Made by a program: the position numbers and the translations under genes | Source of the DNA: Spirochaetes bacterium ADurb.Bin133 | Lineage (GTDB): Bacteria; Spirochaetota; GWE2-31-10; MWDO01 | Direction of reading: 5' to 3' | Assembly (NCBI GenBank): GCA_002070605.1 | Contig: MWDO01000013.1 | Location: 1-56,925, forward strand | Length of the DNA stretch: 56,925 nucleotides | Part shown: positions 27,706-35,829 of the stretch, in pieces | How the letters are laid out: each line of letters opens with the position of its first letter | Position numbering within the stretch: the first letter of the stretch is position 1 | The notes under the pieces: generated by a model | Told to the model about the DNA's origin: nothing | Database searches by the model: none | Seen by the model: only the letters and a program-made list of their open reading frames with translations

Positions 27706-29276
27706 TGCTAACAATAGCTATAGTCGGCGCAGTAACGATAATTTTTTTTATCGCGATTATTTTAAAAGTTGGATTTGGCGGGAATAAATCGCTAAAAAAC
27801 GGTATGAGACTCGAATCTCAAGGCAAATATCATGAAGCTCTCGTAGCGTACGATTATATCCTAAATAAGGGGTCTTCTTCGCCCGAACTGAGATGGAAAA
27901 TCGCCAACCTCGCCTTAAAGTTAAAACTTATACCGAGAGCGCAAAAAGAACTAAACGTACTGCTGGGAGCCAAAACCCTTCCCGCTAACGTGTCTCTCGC
28001 TACGGTTAAAGCCGCTATGGCGTCGTGTCTGCTCTCCGCCGGAAATGAAAAACAAGCCTTTATGGAGCTGTATGAAATTATAAAAATTGACGACTCGATC
28101 CCGTCGGTATTTTTAGATTTGGGAAAAATTTACTGCAGACAGGCAAAATCGCAAAAAGGAATTCCTCTGATAGAGAAATATCTATCTTTTAATCCTCAAG
28201 ACGGCGAGGCGGCGTTATTTTTAGGTCTTGCCTATCTGGATTACGGTCTTGCGCCAAAAGCTATCGAGGCTTTTGAAAAAGCTCTAAGGAACAAAGTAGA
28301 CGACGACGGCTCGGCTAATTATTATCTGGGAATCTTATACCTTTCGCAGAATAAAACAAACCTTGCTCTACAACATTTTACCCAAGTAATAAGAAAGAAA
28401 AAAAATCAAAAAATGATCACGGAAGCTCACCGATTAATCGGAATGTGTTACAAAGAGAAAGGGCTTATAGACGAGGCGATTACGAGTTTTGAGCAAGCTA
28501 ACGTTTTCTCAAAAAACGAACCAAAGGACGTTAAAACAAAAGAGGCTTTATATAATCACGGCGTTTTATTATACAAAAAAGGAAAATATCAAGAAGCGCT
28601 GGAGATTTTCAAAAAAATTCTACTAATCGATCAATTGTATAAAGACGTAAGAAGAATAATAGAGTCGATAAATAACAAACTCAATGGAACGCCGTCGGAT
28701 TATGCGGTGAAATTTATAGAAGACAAACCTATAAACGCTATCCTTAAAAAGGGACTGCTCCATTCGTCCGCGAGATTCGACGTAGATAGATTTGAAGCCG
28801 AGGTCGGGTCAAAAATATCCCGCAACGTAGGCGCCAAGACTAAATCCGATAAGACGCAGACCTCCGTCGCAAAATACTCCGCAGAGAAACTAAACCAAAT
28901 GGATACAAGAGAGTATAAAGAGGTAGCCAGAAAACTTGTAGCCGCCGTCGGTTTTCAGATAAAACAAGAGATAAGATTTCAAGGAGATACCGAATATATT
29001 GACGGAGCCGCGATAAATTTTTTAGTAGAACCGCTGAACGCTCAAGGAAGAAGTAAAAAGGAAACCGTTTTTACCTTAAGAAGATACCAGGACGAAGTAA
29101 GCGAGTTATCGGTAAGCAACTTTATTGATTGGATAGAGGAGAAAGAGGTTTCTCAAGGGGTATTTATAGCGACAAATCATTTCAGCAAACAGGCGTTGTC
29201 TACTATCCAAAAATACCAACATATCAAATTTATTGATAAAGTCGGACTTACAAGAATGTTAGGGAGGATCAGATGA
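27702..29276 (+). CDS. Membrane-anchored TPR protein with a C-terminal Mrr-like domain
   Basis: The 524-residue protein has one N-terminal membrane helix (about 3-24). About 300 residues of TPR units follow (GKYHEALVAYDYIL, GEAALFLGLAYLDYGLAPKAIEAFEKAL, GKYQEALEIFKKILLID). The final 120 residues resemble an Mrr-type restriction endonuclease fold (REVARKL-like helix YKEVARKLVAAVGFQI, then SQGVFIATNHFSKQAL and a final hydrophobic strand and helix). By eye the usual Q-x-K of Mrr is replaced in VFTLRRYQ, so the domain may be non-catalytic. It overlaps both neighbours by 4 bp (ATGA), so it is part of the PBP1A operon. This points to an envelope-linked role, not restriction. Confidence 0.72.
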   Translation: MMLTIAIVGAVTIIFFIAIILKVGFGGNKSLKNGMRLESQGKYHEALVAYDYILNKGSSSPELRWKIANLALKLKLIPRAQKELNVLLGAKTLPANVSLATVKAAMASCLLSAGNEKQAFMELYEIIKIDDSIPSVFLDLGKIYCRQAKSQKGIPLIEKYLSFNPQDGEAALFLGLAYLDYGLAPKAIEAFEKALRNKVDDDGSANYYLGILYLSQNKTNLALQHFTQVIRKKKNQKMITEAHRLIGMCYKEKGLIDEAITSFEQANVFSKNEPKDVKTKEALYNHGVLLYKKGKYQEALEIFKKILLIDQLYKDVRRIIESINNKLNGTPSDYAVKFIEDKPINAILKKGLLHSSARFDVDRFEAEVGSKISRNVGAKTKSDKTQTSVAKYSAEKLNQMDTREYKEVARKLVAAVGFQIKQEIRFQGDTEYIDGAAINFLVEPLNAQGRSKKETVFTLRRYQDEVSELSVSNFIDWIEEKEVSQGVFIATNHFSKQALSTIQKYQHIKFIDKVGLTRMLGRIR

Positions 29277-30211
29277 AAGGAAGAAATATTTTTTTTATCT
29301 TGCTATTAATAATACTTTTCGGATTATTTTTATCGTTGTATCTGTTGGGATTTATGAATTTATTCCTAACTGAATCAGAATTCTTTAATAAATACAAATG
29401 GCTTGAGTTCGGCAAACCTATAATATCGATTTTTTACCTGATAATTCTCACAATATTTTTTATCGTCGTTGTCTCTATAATGTACAGATTAATTATATCC
29501 ATAAAACACGATAATATAAGACTCGCAAGCGCAAATATCGACGAGTTTTCTATAAAATCTGCCAAGCATGACGGAGCCGTAGCGGATAAACTAAACGATT
29601 CGATCGATAAAAATATTGGCGCTATTGATTATTATGCAAAAAATGTAGACAAAGATATAGATAAAGCCATAAAATTTGAAGAGGACTCGACATTTCAGGA
29701 GAAAATAGATAATTTATACCTTAATTTTTCTCAAATGAGTAACGATATACTCCAATGCTCAAATATTTCGGAACTTCTTGAAAAAATTCTTTTCTGGGGT
29801 TCGGGTCTATCGCATTCGAAAAGAGGCTCGATAATGGTTGTAGACAAATCCAAAGAGCTTTACATCTACAAAACTATGGGATGGACTTCGGAAGAAAAGT
29901 TAAAAGTAAAATCCATCAAAATTCCGCTGGGATCGGGTATAGCCGGCAAAGTCGCGGCTGAAAATAAAAGAATCTTTGTAACTAACGTCGAAAATTTTGA
30001 GGGGCACGATTTTAAATACAAAGACAGATACGAAACAAAATCGTTTATCTCTCTACCGATATACGGACTAAACCGCGTTATAGCCGTACTGAACCTAACC
30101 GACAATCAAAACGGATACTACTCCGCCAGCGATCTTGAAGTCCTGAATATCATAACGAATATAGCGTCAAAAGTTTTTGAACTATTGCAACTGAAGAAGA
30201 GAGCGGGATAA
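29273..30211 (+). CDS. Membrane protein with a cytoplasmic GAF domain
   Basis: The 312-residue protein has two membrane helices (about 5-29 and 48-72), a coiled-coil-like linker, and a GAF domain (about 145-305). Landmarks are LSHSKRGSIMVVDKSKELYIYKTMGW, IPLGSGIAGKVAAENKRIFVTNV, SFISLPIYGLNRVIAVLNLTD and YYSASDLEVLNIITNIASKVF. GAF domains bind small ligands or mediate dimerisation. There is no kinase, cyclase or phosphatase output domain, so it may signal through protein contacts. It is the last gene of the PBP1A run, joined by ATGA overlap, and converges on oadG with only 4 bp between stop codons. Confidence 0.8.
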   Translation: MKGRNIFFILLLIILFGLFLSLYLLGFMNLFLTESEFFNKYKWLEFGKPIISIFYLIILTIFFIVVVSIMYRLIISIKHDNIRLASANIDEFSIKSAKHDGAVADKLNDSIDKNIGAIDYYAKNVDKDIDKAIKFEEDSTFQEKIDNLYLNFSQMSNDILQCSNISELLEKILFWGSGLSHSKRGSIMVVDKSKELYIYKTMGWTSEEKLKVKSIKIPLGSGIAGKVAAENKRIFVTNVENFEGHDFKYKDRYETKSFISLPIYGLNRVIAVLNLTDNQNGYYSASDLEVLNIITNIASKVFELLQLKKRAG

Positions 30212-30215
30212 TTTT

Positions 30216-30443
30216 TTACAATCTCTTCTTCATCGCCATAGCGATAGCGGCAATAATCTCTTTTTCGTCCTTTTCTTTTATCGTCGCCTTGTCGGCTTTG
30301 ATTTTATCCGCGCCGGATATTTTGATTATTTTCCCAACCAACGTAACCAATATTACCAAAGTAATCAGGAATGAAAACACGACAGATATTCCCGTAATCA
30401 TAACTATTGCGGCTTCGCCTATAAGCTGAGATAAATTACTCAT
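30216..30443 (-). CDS. OadG-like small membrane subunit of a sodium-pumping decarboxylase
   Basis: The 75-residue protein has one membrane helix (about 12-37, with ITGISVVFSFLITLVILVTLV) and a charged cytoplasmic tail with EKDEKEIIAAIAMAMKK. That is the layout of the gamma chain of oxaloacetate or methylmalonyl-CoA decarboxylase, which assembles the alpha and beta subunits. The GISVVF segment and the terminal AIA-type helix are family hallmarks. AAAGGAGG precedes the ATG. The catalytic alpha and beta genes are not in the window, so the subunit is encoded apart or this is an orphan. It forms a two-gene unit with the 44-residue membrane protein just upstream. Confidence 0.78.
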   Translation of the reverse strand: MSNLSQLIGEAAIVMITGISVVFSFLITLVILVTLVGKIIKISGADKIKADKATIKEKDEKEIIAAIAMAMKKRL

Positions 30444-30455
30444 ATATTCCTCCTT

Positions 30456-30590
30456 TTACTCTCGCTCTTTATCTTTTTTATTGGCTTTTTTTTCTAAAAT
30501 CGACGTATGAATGAAGTACGCGACTCCTAGACTAAAAAATATTCCCACTAAAACCAAAACAAATATTTTTGCTCCATCCGGATTACCCAT
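30456..30590 (-). CDS. Small single-pass membrane protein upstream of oadG
   Basis: The 44-residue protein MGNPDGAKIFVLVLVGIFFS... has one membrane helix (about 8-29) and a basic C-terminal tail (ILEKKANKKDKERE). I do not recognise the family. The frame is open further upstream, but AGGAGG lies 6 nt before the ATG at 30590, and the upstream part would run through the leader terminator, so the short form is chosen. It ends 12 bp before the oadG-like start and is surely co-translated with it, suggesting an accessory membrane subunit. Confidence 0.7.
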   Translation of the reverse strand: MGNPDGAKIFVLVLVGIFFSLGVAYFIHTSILEKKANKKDKERE

Positions 30591-30615
30591 AAAAATCCTC
30601 CTAAATAATGATAAT

Positions 30616-30714
30616 AAAAAAAAAAGACCGCCGCTCTGTATTATAAAAAATACAGAGCGGCGGCCCAACCGCTCAAGCCTTCGGGAAAAATCCCGAACCC
30701 TTGAATGTTCTACG
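30616..30714 (-). ncRNA. Structured leader or small RNA ahead of the oadG unit
   Basis: Transcription from the TTGACA promoter at 30721-30749 would give an RNA of about 100 nt. It first forms a hairpin around TTCGGGA/TCCCGAA flanked by CAAG/CTTG. It then forms a perfect 15-bp hairpin (30628-30663) followed by ten U. It therefore either ends as a free small RNA or serves as an attenuator controlling read-through into the two small membrane-protein genes. No known riboswitch class is recognised. Confidence 0.55.
30628..30663 (-). terminator. Strong intrinsic terminator with 15-bp perfect stem
   Basis: CCGCCGCTCTGTATT (30628-30642) pairs completely with 30649-30663 around a 6-nt loop. On the minus strand it is followed by TC and ten T (30616-30625). 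It lies upstream of the 44-residue gene, not downstream of a gene in the same unit. The ABC-F gene ends over 220 bp away. Confidence 0.9.
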
Positions 30715-30720
30715 TTTTAC

Positions 30721-30749
30721 AAGATAATACATTATAACTAGATTGTCAA
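30721..30749 (-). promoter_or_regulatory. Candidate promoter of the oadG leader
   Basis: On the minus strand a consensus TTGACA (30744-30749) is 17 bp from TATCTT (30721-30726). The start would be near 30714. TATAAT lies between them but at the wrong distance (7 bp). Confidence 0.55.
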
Positions 30750-30774
30750 TAAAATTTTTCTTTTTTTTGACGCC

Positions 30775-30791
30775 CCGTCGGCTTTTTGGGG
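30775..30791. repeat. Solitary element end CCGTCGG...GGGG
   Basis: CCGTCGGCTTTTTGGGG is identical to the reverse complement of the right end of the element at 20733-20858, but no CATATG core or opposite end is found nearby. It may be a remnant of a lost element. The remaining bases up to the ABC-F gene show no other feature. Confidence 0.6.
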
Positions 30792-30889
30792 AGGAAAAAA
30801 TACTTTACTAAAGGTATCCCTGTTTTTATTTAATTTCATTGATAAGACGCCCTATTGTTCGTTCCAATTTATTATTTATTGCTCGTTTA

Positions 30890-32764
30890 TTAAATTAATA
30901 ATTCAAATCCGGCTTGTTCTAAGCGTTCTTCGTAAATAGCGCTTTTTTCGTCGTAGACATTGGTTAGTTCGTCTAGCTTGAGGTAGTTTTGTTCGATGTT
31001 TTTTTCCAGCGAGTTGATGGAGATCAGCAGTTTTTTTATCGTTTCGCCGTCGCCGGCAATTGTCGCGCTCTCAAATTCCTTATGATTAGCGTCGAGTTCT
31101 TCTTCGAGAGAGTATATCGATTGTTCAATTTTTTTTATATTTAGCTCGATAGGTTTTAACTCTTTAGATTTTTCGGAGATTATTTGCGCTCGGATCTTTC
31201 TTACCTCCTTTTTATTTAGAGCGTCTTTTTCGATCATTTTTTCTTCGGTTTTTTCTTTGGTTTTTTCTTCTTTCTCAAGTTCTTCGTCCCAGCCGATTTT
31301 TTCTAAGAAATCGTCGTAACCCCCTTCGAAAACTTTTATCTCCCCTTTGTCGAATATTATCATCCTATTGGCGAGCGCGCGGAGATACATCTCGTTGTGC
31401 GTGGCGATAAGAAGCGCTCCTTCAAACTCCTCCAGCGCTTCGAGCAGGGAGTCGGCGGATTGAATGTCCAGGTGGTTTGTCGGTTCGTCGAGGAGCAGTA
31501 AATTTACCGGAGCCGCTATAAGTTTGCCGAGCATAACGCGGCTTTTTTCGCCTCCGGAGAGGGCGGCGATTTTTTTCAGAGCGAGGTCCCCTTCAAACAT
31601 CATAGCGCCGGCGATGTTTCTTGCCGAATACTTATCTCGGTTGGTTATCGCCGCGTCGATCTCCTCTTCGACAGTTTTGTTATTGTCCAGAAGTTTGACG
31701 TTCGTCTGTTCAAAATATCCTATTTCAACGTCGTTGTGTTTGACGATTCCGCCGGTATTAGAAGTTAATTTACCCGATAAGAGCTTTAATAGGGTGGTTT
31801 TGCCCTTTCCGTTTTTACCAATTATCGCAATTTTATCGTTTTTAGCGATTGTTATCGAAAAATCTTTAATAATCCAATCGGACGAGTTATACGAATACGA
31901 CAGATTTTTCGCTTCGAAAAAGGATTTTGCATGAATAGGGCGGTAGTTAAAATAAAACTCCAGGTTCTCGATCGCCGAAAGTTTCTCCAATTTTCCCGCT
32001 TTTTCGAGACTTTTTACTTTTGATTGAACCCGACTGCTCAGAGTCGCTTTAGCCCTGAATCTATTAATGAATTGTTCTATATCCTTTCGCTTTTTTTCGT
32101 CGTTTATTCGCGTTTTTTCGTAGAGCTCCTCTTCCGAACTTATTTTCTGATACATCTTTTCCGTATCTCCCGCGATCTTTTTTATCCCTTGTCGATGGAT
32201 CGCTACGGTATGCGTTATTACTTTATCCATAAGATTTCTATCGTGAGTGATAAGAATTAGTTCGGATTTCCAATCGTTTAAGAATTTGATCAACCATCTG
32301 ACGCTCAATATATCAAGATAGTTGCTCGGCTCGTCGAGCAGAAGGAGGTCCGGCTCCGATAAAAGGAGCTTGGCAAGATTTATTCTCACCTGATAACCTC
32401 CGGAGAATTCCGTCGGATTTCTGCCCATATCGGATTGTGAAAAGCCCAGCCCCGATAAGACTTTCTCGCATTTCCATACGTTCTCTTTGTCGCTCTCTTT
32501 TAGCCCCAAAGCGCTCTCTTCAAGCGCCGTGTTTTTTGTAAAATGAATATTCTGTTTTAAGCAACCTATGCGGTAGCCTTTCGGGATGGATATATCGCCG
32601 CTGTCGGGCTCTTCTTCGCCGAGTATAAGTCGAAACAGCGTCGTTTTACCGCGTCCGTTTCTGCCGACAAGACCTATTTTTTCAAACCTGTTTACGTTGA
32701 AAGATATTTTTTCAAATAGCGTTACCGCCCCGTAAGATTTTGTCAGTTCCGATATTGAGATCAT
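30890..32764 (-). CDS. ABC-F family ATPase (ribosome-associated, Uup/EttA type)
   Basis: Soluble protein of 624 residues with two ABC ATPase cassettes and no membrane domain. The first has Walker A GRNGRGKT (about 34-41), FSGGYQ and LLLDEPSNYLDI. The second has GKNGKGKT, LSGGEKSR and LLLDEPTNHLDI. Between them is the long charged ABC-F linker (about 195-285). A C-terminal coiled coil of about 110 residues (KSKELKPIELNIKKIEQSIYSLEEELD) resembles that of Uup. Such proteins act on stalled ribosomes or other RNA/DNA structures rather than in transport. It lies 12 bp downstream of a HEAT-repeat gene and is probably co-transcribed. The subfamily cannot be fixed by eye. Confidence 0.92.
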   Translation of the reverse strand: MISISELTKSYGAVTLFEKISFNVNRFEKIGLVGRNGRGKTTLFRLILGEEEPDSGDISIPKGYRIGCLKQNIHFTKNTALEESALGLKESDKENVWKCEKVLSGLGFSQSDMGRNPTEFSGGYQVRINLAKLLLSEPDLLLLDEPSNYLDILSVRWLIKFLNDWKSELILITHDRNLMDKVITHTVAIHRQGIKKIAGDTEKMYQKISSEEELYEKTRINDEKKRKDIEQFINRFRAKATLSSRVQSKVKSLEKAGKLEKLSAIENLEFYFNYRPIHAKSFFEAKNLSYSYNSSDWIIKDFSITIAKNDKIAIIGKNGKGKTTLLKLLSGKLTSNTGGIVKHNDVEIGYFEQTNVKLLDNNKTVEEEIDAAITNRDKYSARNIAGAMMFEGDLALKKIAALSGGEKSRVMLGKLIAAPVNLLLLDEPTNHLDIQSADSLLEALEEFEGALLIATHNEMYLRALANRMIIFDKGEIKVFEGGYDDFLEKIGWDEELEKEEKTKEKTEEKMIEKDALNKKEVRKIRAQIISEKSKELKPIELNIKKIEQSIYSLEEELDANHKEFESATIAGDGETIKKLLISINSLEKNIEQNYLKLDELTNVYDEKSAIYEERLEQAGFELLI

Positions 32765-32776
32765 ATTTGATTCCGA

Positions 32777-34138
32777 TTAGCTTTTTAAGGATAGAATTTT
32801 GGCGGCGTATCGTTTTACGGTTTCGGCTTTGTCGTTTTGAGCCATATCTGAAACGACGTCCCAAAGCGCGCAGTTTTCGATAGTAGAGACGGCTTTCAAG
32901 CCGCCGAGGCGGAACAGATAGTCGTCGGAGACAAGAAGAAGCCGTATTACGTCGTCTAAAAGATTTGACGTCGTATAAATGATCCTTTTAGCTATTATCT
33001 CCTTGTTTTTTTTATCGCCGTTAATGAAAAGTTCTTTTATATACTCTACGTTATAAGCGTCGGGTTTTTTAGCGGCGACGTCGCATAAAATATTCAGAAT
33101 ATCGGGGGTAATTTTCTGTTTCTCGTAAATCTTTTTTATTTCGGCGATTCCTTCGGCTTCCATAACAAACAGCGACGATATCGCCTCGCTTCTGGTTTTT
33201 GACGACGGATCTTTACGGAATTTGTAAGATAATACCGGTATAGCCGATTTGTCTTTGTTTAAAGCCAGCCCTTTGCAGGCTTCGACTCGTACTTTTTCAT
33301 TGTTGTGAAGAAGCATTTTATTAAGATAAGGCAAAACTTCCGCCCCTTCAAACAGACCGATAGAGTAGGAGGCGTACTCTTGAACCTTGACTTCGGCGTG
33401 TCCGAGATTATTGTATAAAGAGTCGAGCGATTCGACGTCTTTTAGTTTAGCCAGAGAAACCATACCGTACATTATCGAATATTTATCGTTCGAACTTGTC
33501 GATATTATCTCTCTAAGATAGGGAATCGCTTCCGTCGCCCCCATCTCGCCGAGCGCCAATATAAGTTTGTTTTTAACGTCTATGTTGAGAAAATAATCGG
33601 CGTCCTCGTCCGATTTAACCAATTTGTCGAGAATATCTCCGGCGAGATCTCGAATCTTCATCTGTACCAGGGCTTGAGCGGCGGCGTCGGCTATCATTTT
33701 ATCGGGGTTATCGATATTTTCGAGGAGATACTTTCCCTCTCTCAATCCGCCGATTTTTGCGAAGGCGTTTATAATCGAAAGGCGCGTCTGTTTATCTATG
33801 TAGTCGTCGGTCGCCTCGTTATAGAGAGTATCTATGAGATAAGCCGGCGGCGTTTTAATATTTGAGAAATAATTTATGTATTCGATCTTAGCGACGCCCA
33901 GTTTTACCGAGTCGTATCTCTCTACGATTAGCCGAAGAATATCGTCGCCGGGCGACCGACCTAATTCTTGAAACAACGCTACTACTTCCGAATCAATACC
34001 GTATTTCAACGTTTCCAATACCTGCTCTTTATATGCGACCGTTTTTTGCGAATCAGTCGTAAGATCGTCGGTCGCGTCGGGAAATAGGAGCGAAAATGTA
34101 AAGAAGAACAGAGCCAATACTATCGTCAATTGTTTCAT
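32777..34138 (-). CDS. Exported HEAT-repeat protein
   Basis: The 453-residue protein has a signal peptide (MKQLTIVLALFFFTFSLLFPDA). The rest consists of HEAT-like helical pairs, for example AAAQALVQMKIRDLAGDILDKLV, KLILALGEMGATEAIPYLREII, YASYSIGLFEGAEVLPYLNKML and VRVEACKGLALNKDKSAIPVLSYKF. HEAT arrays are protein-binding scaffolds; no enzyme motif is seen. The ATG at 34138 is preferred to a TTG 18 bp upstream because it begins the signal peptide directly. It is divergent from comEC and precedes the ABC-F gene. A second exported HEAT protein is encoded at 35830-37038, so the two may have related envelope roles. Confidence 0.8.
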   Translation of the reverse strand: MKQLTIVLALFFFTFSLLFPDATDDLTTDSQKTVAYKEQVLETLKYGIDSEVVALFQELGRSPGDDILRLIVERYDSVKLGVAKIEYINYFSNIKTPPAYLIDTLYNEATDDYIDKQTRLSIINAFAKIGGLREGKYLLENIDNPDKMIADAAAQALVQMKIRDLAGDILDKLVKSDEDADYFLNIDVKNKLILALGEMGATEAIPYLREIISTSSNDKYSIMYGMVSLAKLKDVESLDSLYNNLGHAEVKVQEYASYSIGLFEGAEVLPYLNKMLLHNNEKVRVEACKGLALNKDKSAIPVLSYKFRKDPSSKTRSEAISSLFVMEAEGIAEIKKIYEKQKITPDILNILCDVAAKKPDAYNVEYIKELFINGDKKNKEIIAKRIIYTTSNLLDDVIRLLLVSDDYLFRLGGLKAVSTIENCALWDVVSDMAQNDKAETVKRYAAKILSLKS

Positions 34139-34227
34139 AAAAAGAATATTACTCAAATTTTTGTAAAAATCAATAATTTTTGTAAATTATAAAAATTTTT
34201 TACTGTTATTTATATATAGGAGTTTGT

Positions 34228-35763
34228 ATGAAAAAAATTATTAATATTTTATCTTATCCGCTCGTTCAGGCGCTTGTTATGATATTTTCAGTTTTGATAG
34301 CCGAAACGGAAAACGCGTTAGTAATATCGTTATCGGTTATAATATTTTTCGCCGGAGCGAGCGCGGGGATAGCGCTATCCGTTATATTTAGAAAGCGCGA
34401 CGCGGTAATTTTTATCTCTTTGATTTTAATTGTTTCTACGCTATTTATCCTGAATATTTGTAGAATACAGAGCGATTATAGGGCGTTATTATCGGAAATT
34501 GAGATATCTCAAGAGTTATTAGGAGTTATTGCAGAATATCCGGGAACTAAAGATAACAGGGTGGAGTTTTATTTTAGAGTATTAGCGGTGAAAAACCCGG
34601 AAATAACGGATTACAAGAGAGTAGCCCCTTTTAATATCTTAGTAAAGGTGAAAAACGGGATAGATTGCGAATTTCATAAAGGGATGGAAGCGCGAATACG
34701 TAAAAAAATATCTCTTCCGAGAGAGAGGATATTTGAGTTTGAATACAAAAAATATCTCAAGCGCAAAGGGATTTATGGAGAGGTATATATAAATGTTAGC
34801 GATATCGAAATTATATCGGGGAAGAAACATTTATCTTTGCGCGATAAATTTATGTCTGAAACGATATGGCTATGGAGAGATATGATTTTATCAGTATTTA
34901 AAACAAGTTTGTCCCAAGATAGTTTCGGATTTTTTTCTTCGATATTTTTTGGGAGTAAAACCGAATTGGACGAAACGGTTTTACAAGAATTTAGAGACAG
35001 CGGCTTGATACATTTATTAGCCATAAGCGGTCTTCATATCGGATTTATAGGCGCTATTTTTTTAAAGTTTTTCTCGATTTTTTTATCCAAAACAAAATCG
35101 TATATATTGAGCGTGACGTTTTTATATCTATACGTCCTACTGCTTCCTTCGCAGCCGTCCGCTTTGAGAGCGGCGCTTATGTATTCGATAACGGCGTCCT
35201 TTTTCGTTATGGGGAATAGGACTTTATCCGTAACTATTTTATCATTTTCTGCAATTATCTTACTTTTTATAAATCCTTATTGCATCTACAATCTGGGTTT
35301 TCAGTTTTCGTATCTCGCGACCCTTGGAATTATTTTGTTTAATAAAGACCTCGGAAGATTTCTGCCAAATATTCTTCCCGGTAAGATAAAAGATTCGATA
35401 TCCGTTACATTTTGCGCTTTTGCAGCTGTTTTTTTTCTTCAATGGGCTATTTTCGGAAGAGCGCCTTTATTCTCTCTGATAACTTCGATTGTTTTTGTGC
35501 CGCTATTTGAACTGCTGTTTTCGTCTCTTTTTATTACGACTATCGTTTTTTTGATTTTTAGGATAGAATTTATGGTTGCGATTATGGATAAAATGATTAT
35601 ACTTTTTCTAAAAGCCGTCTCTTTAGCGGGGAAAGTATCGCCGGTAAACTTACCGGACATTCCGTTATATCTTGGATATATCGGTATTCCGATTATTTTA
35701 TTTGTATTTTATGCGCTTTTTCCGTATATTAAAAAAAAAGTAAAATATTTCATAATTCGATAA
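34228..35763 (+). CDS. ComEC/Rec2-type competence protein lacking the beta-lactamase-like domain
   Basis: Integral membrane protein of 511 residues. It has N-terminal helices, a soluble OB-like region (about 85-195), then the Competence domain with the signature FRDSGLIHLLAISGLHIGFIGAIF (about 253-275), QPSALRAALMYSI and about eight further helices. ComEC forms the inner-membrane channel for transforming DNA. The protein ends after the last helices, so the C-terminal metallo-beta-lactamase-like nuclease of many ComEC proteins (about 250 residues) is absent. Shorter forms are known in several phyla. AGGAG lies 6 nt before the ATG. No other competence genes are here. Confidence 0.85.
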   Translation: MKKIINILSYPLVQALVMIFSVLIAETENALVISLSVIIFFAGASAGIALSVIFRKRDAVIFISLILIVSTLFILNICRIQSDYRALLSEIEISQELLGVIAEYPGTKDNRVEFYFRVLAVKNPEITDYKRVAPFNILVKVKNGIDCEFHKGMEARIRKKISLPRERIFEFEYKKYLKRKGIYGEVYINVSDIEIISGKKHLSLRDKFMSETIWLWRDMILSVFKTSLSQDSFGFFSSIFFGSKTELDETVLQEFRDSGLIHLLAISGLHIGFIGAIFLKFFSIFLSKTKSYILSVTFLYLYVLLLPSQPSALRAALMYSITASFFVMGNRTLSVTILSFSAIILLFINPYCIYNLGFQFSYLATLGIILFNKDLGRFLPNILPGKIKDSISVTFCAFAAVFFLQWAIFGRAPLFSLITSIVFVPLFELLFSSLFITTIVFLIFRIEFMVAIMDKMIILFLKAVSLAGKVSPVNLPDIPLYLGYIGIPIILFVFYALFPYIKKKVKYFIIR

Positions 35764-35770
35764 TATAGTA

Positions 35771-35799
35771 TTGACTTTAAAAATAAAAAAAACAATAAT
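35771..35799 (+). promoter_or_regulatory. Candidate promoter of the second HEAT gene
   Basis: TTGACT (35771-35776) and AATAAT (35794-35799) are 17 bp apart. The start would be near 35806, about 24 nt before the ATG. CGGAG is the ribosome-binding site. Confidence 0.5.
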
Positions 35800-35829
35800 G
35801 GTAATAATATATTTTTAACGGAGTTTTAT

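Noticed and set aside
30591-30668. Longer N-terminus for the 44-residue membrane protein
   Set aside because: The extension is translated from the terminator hairpin and T-run, and AGGAGG marks the internal ATG.
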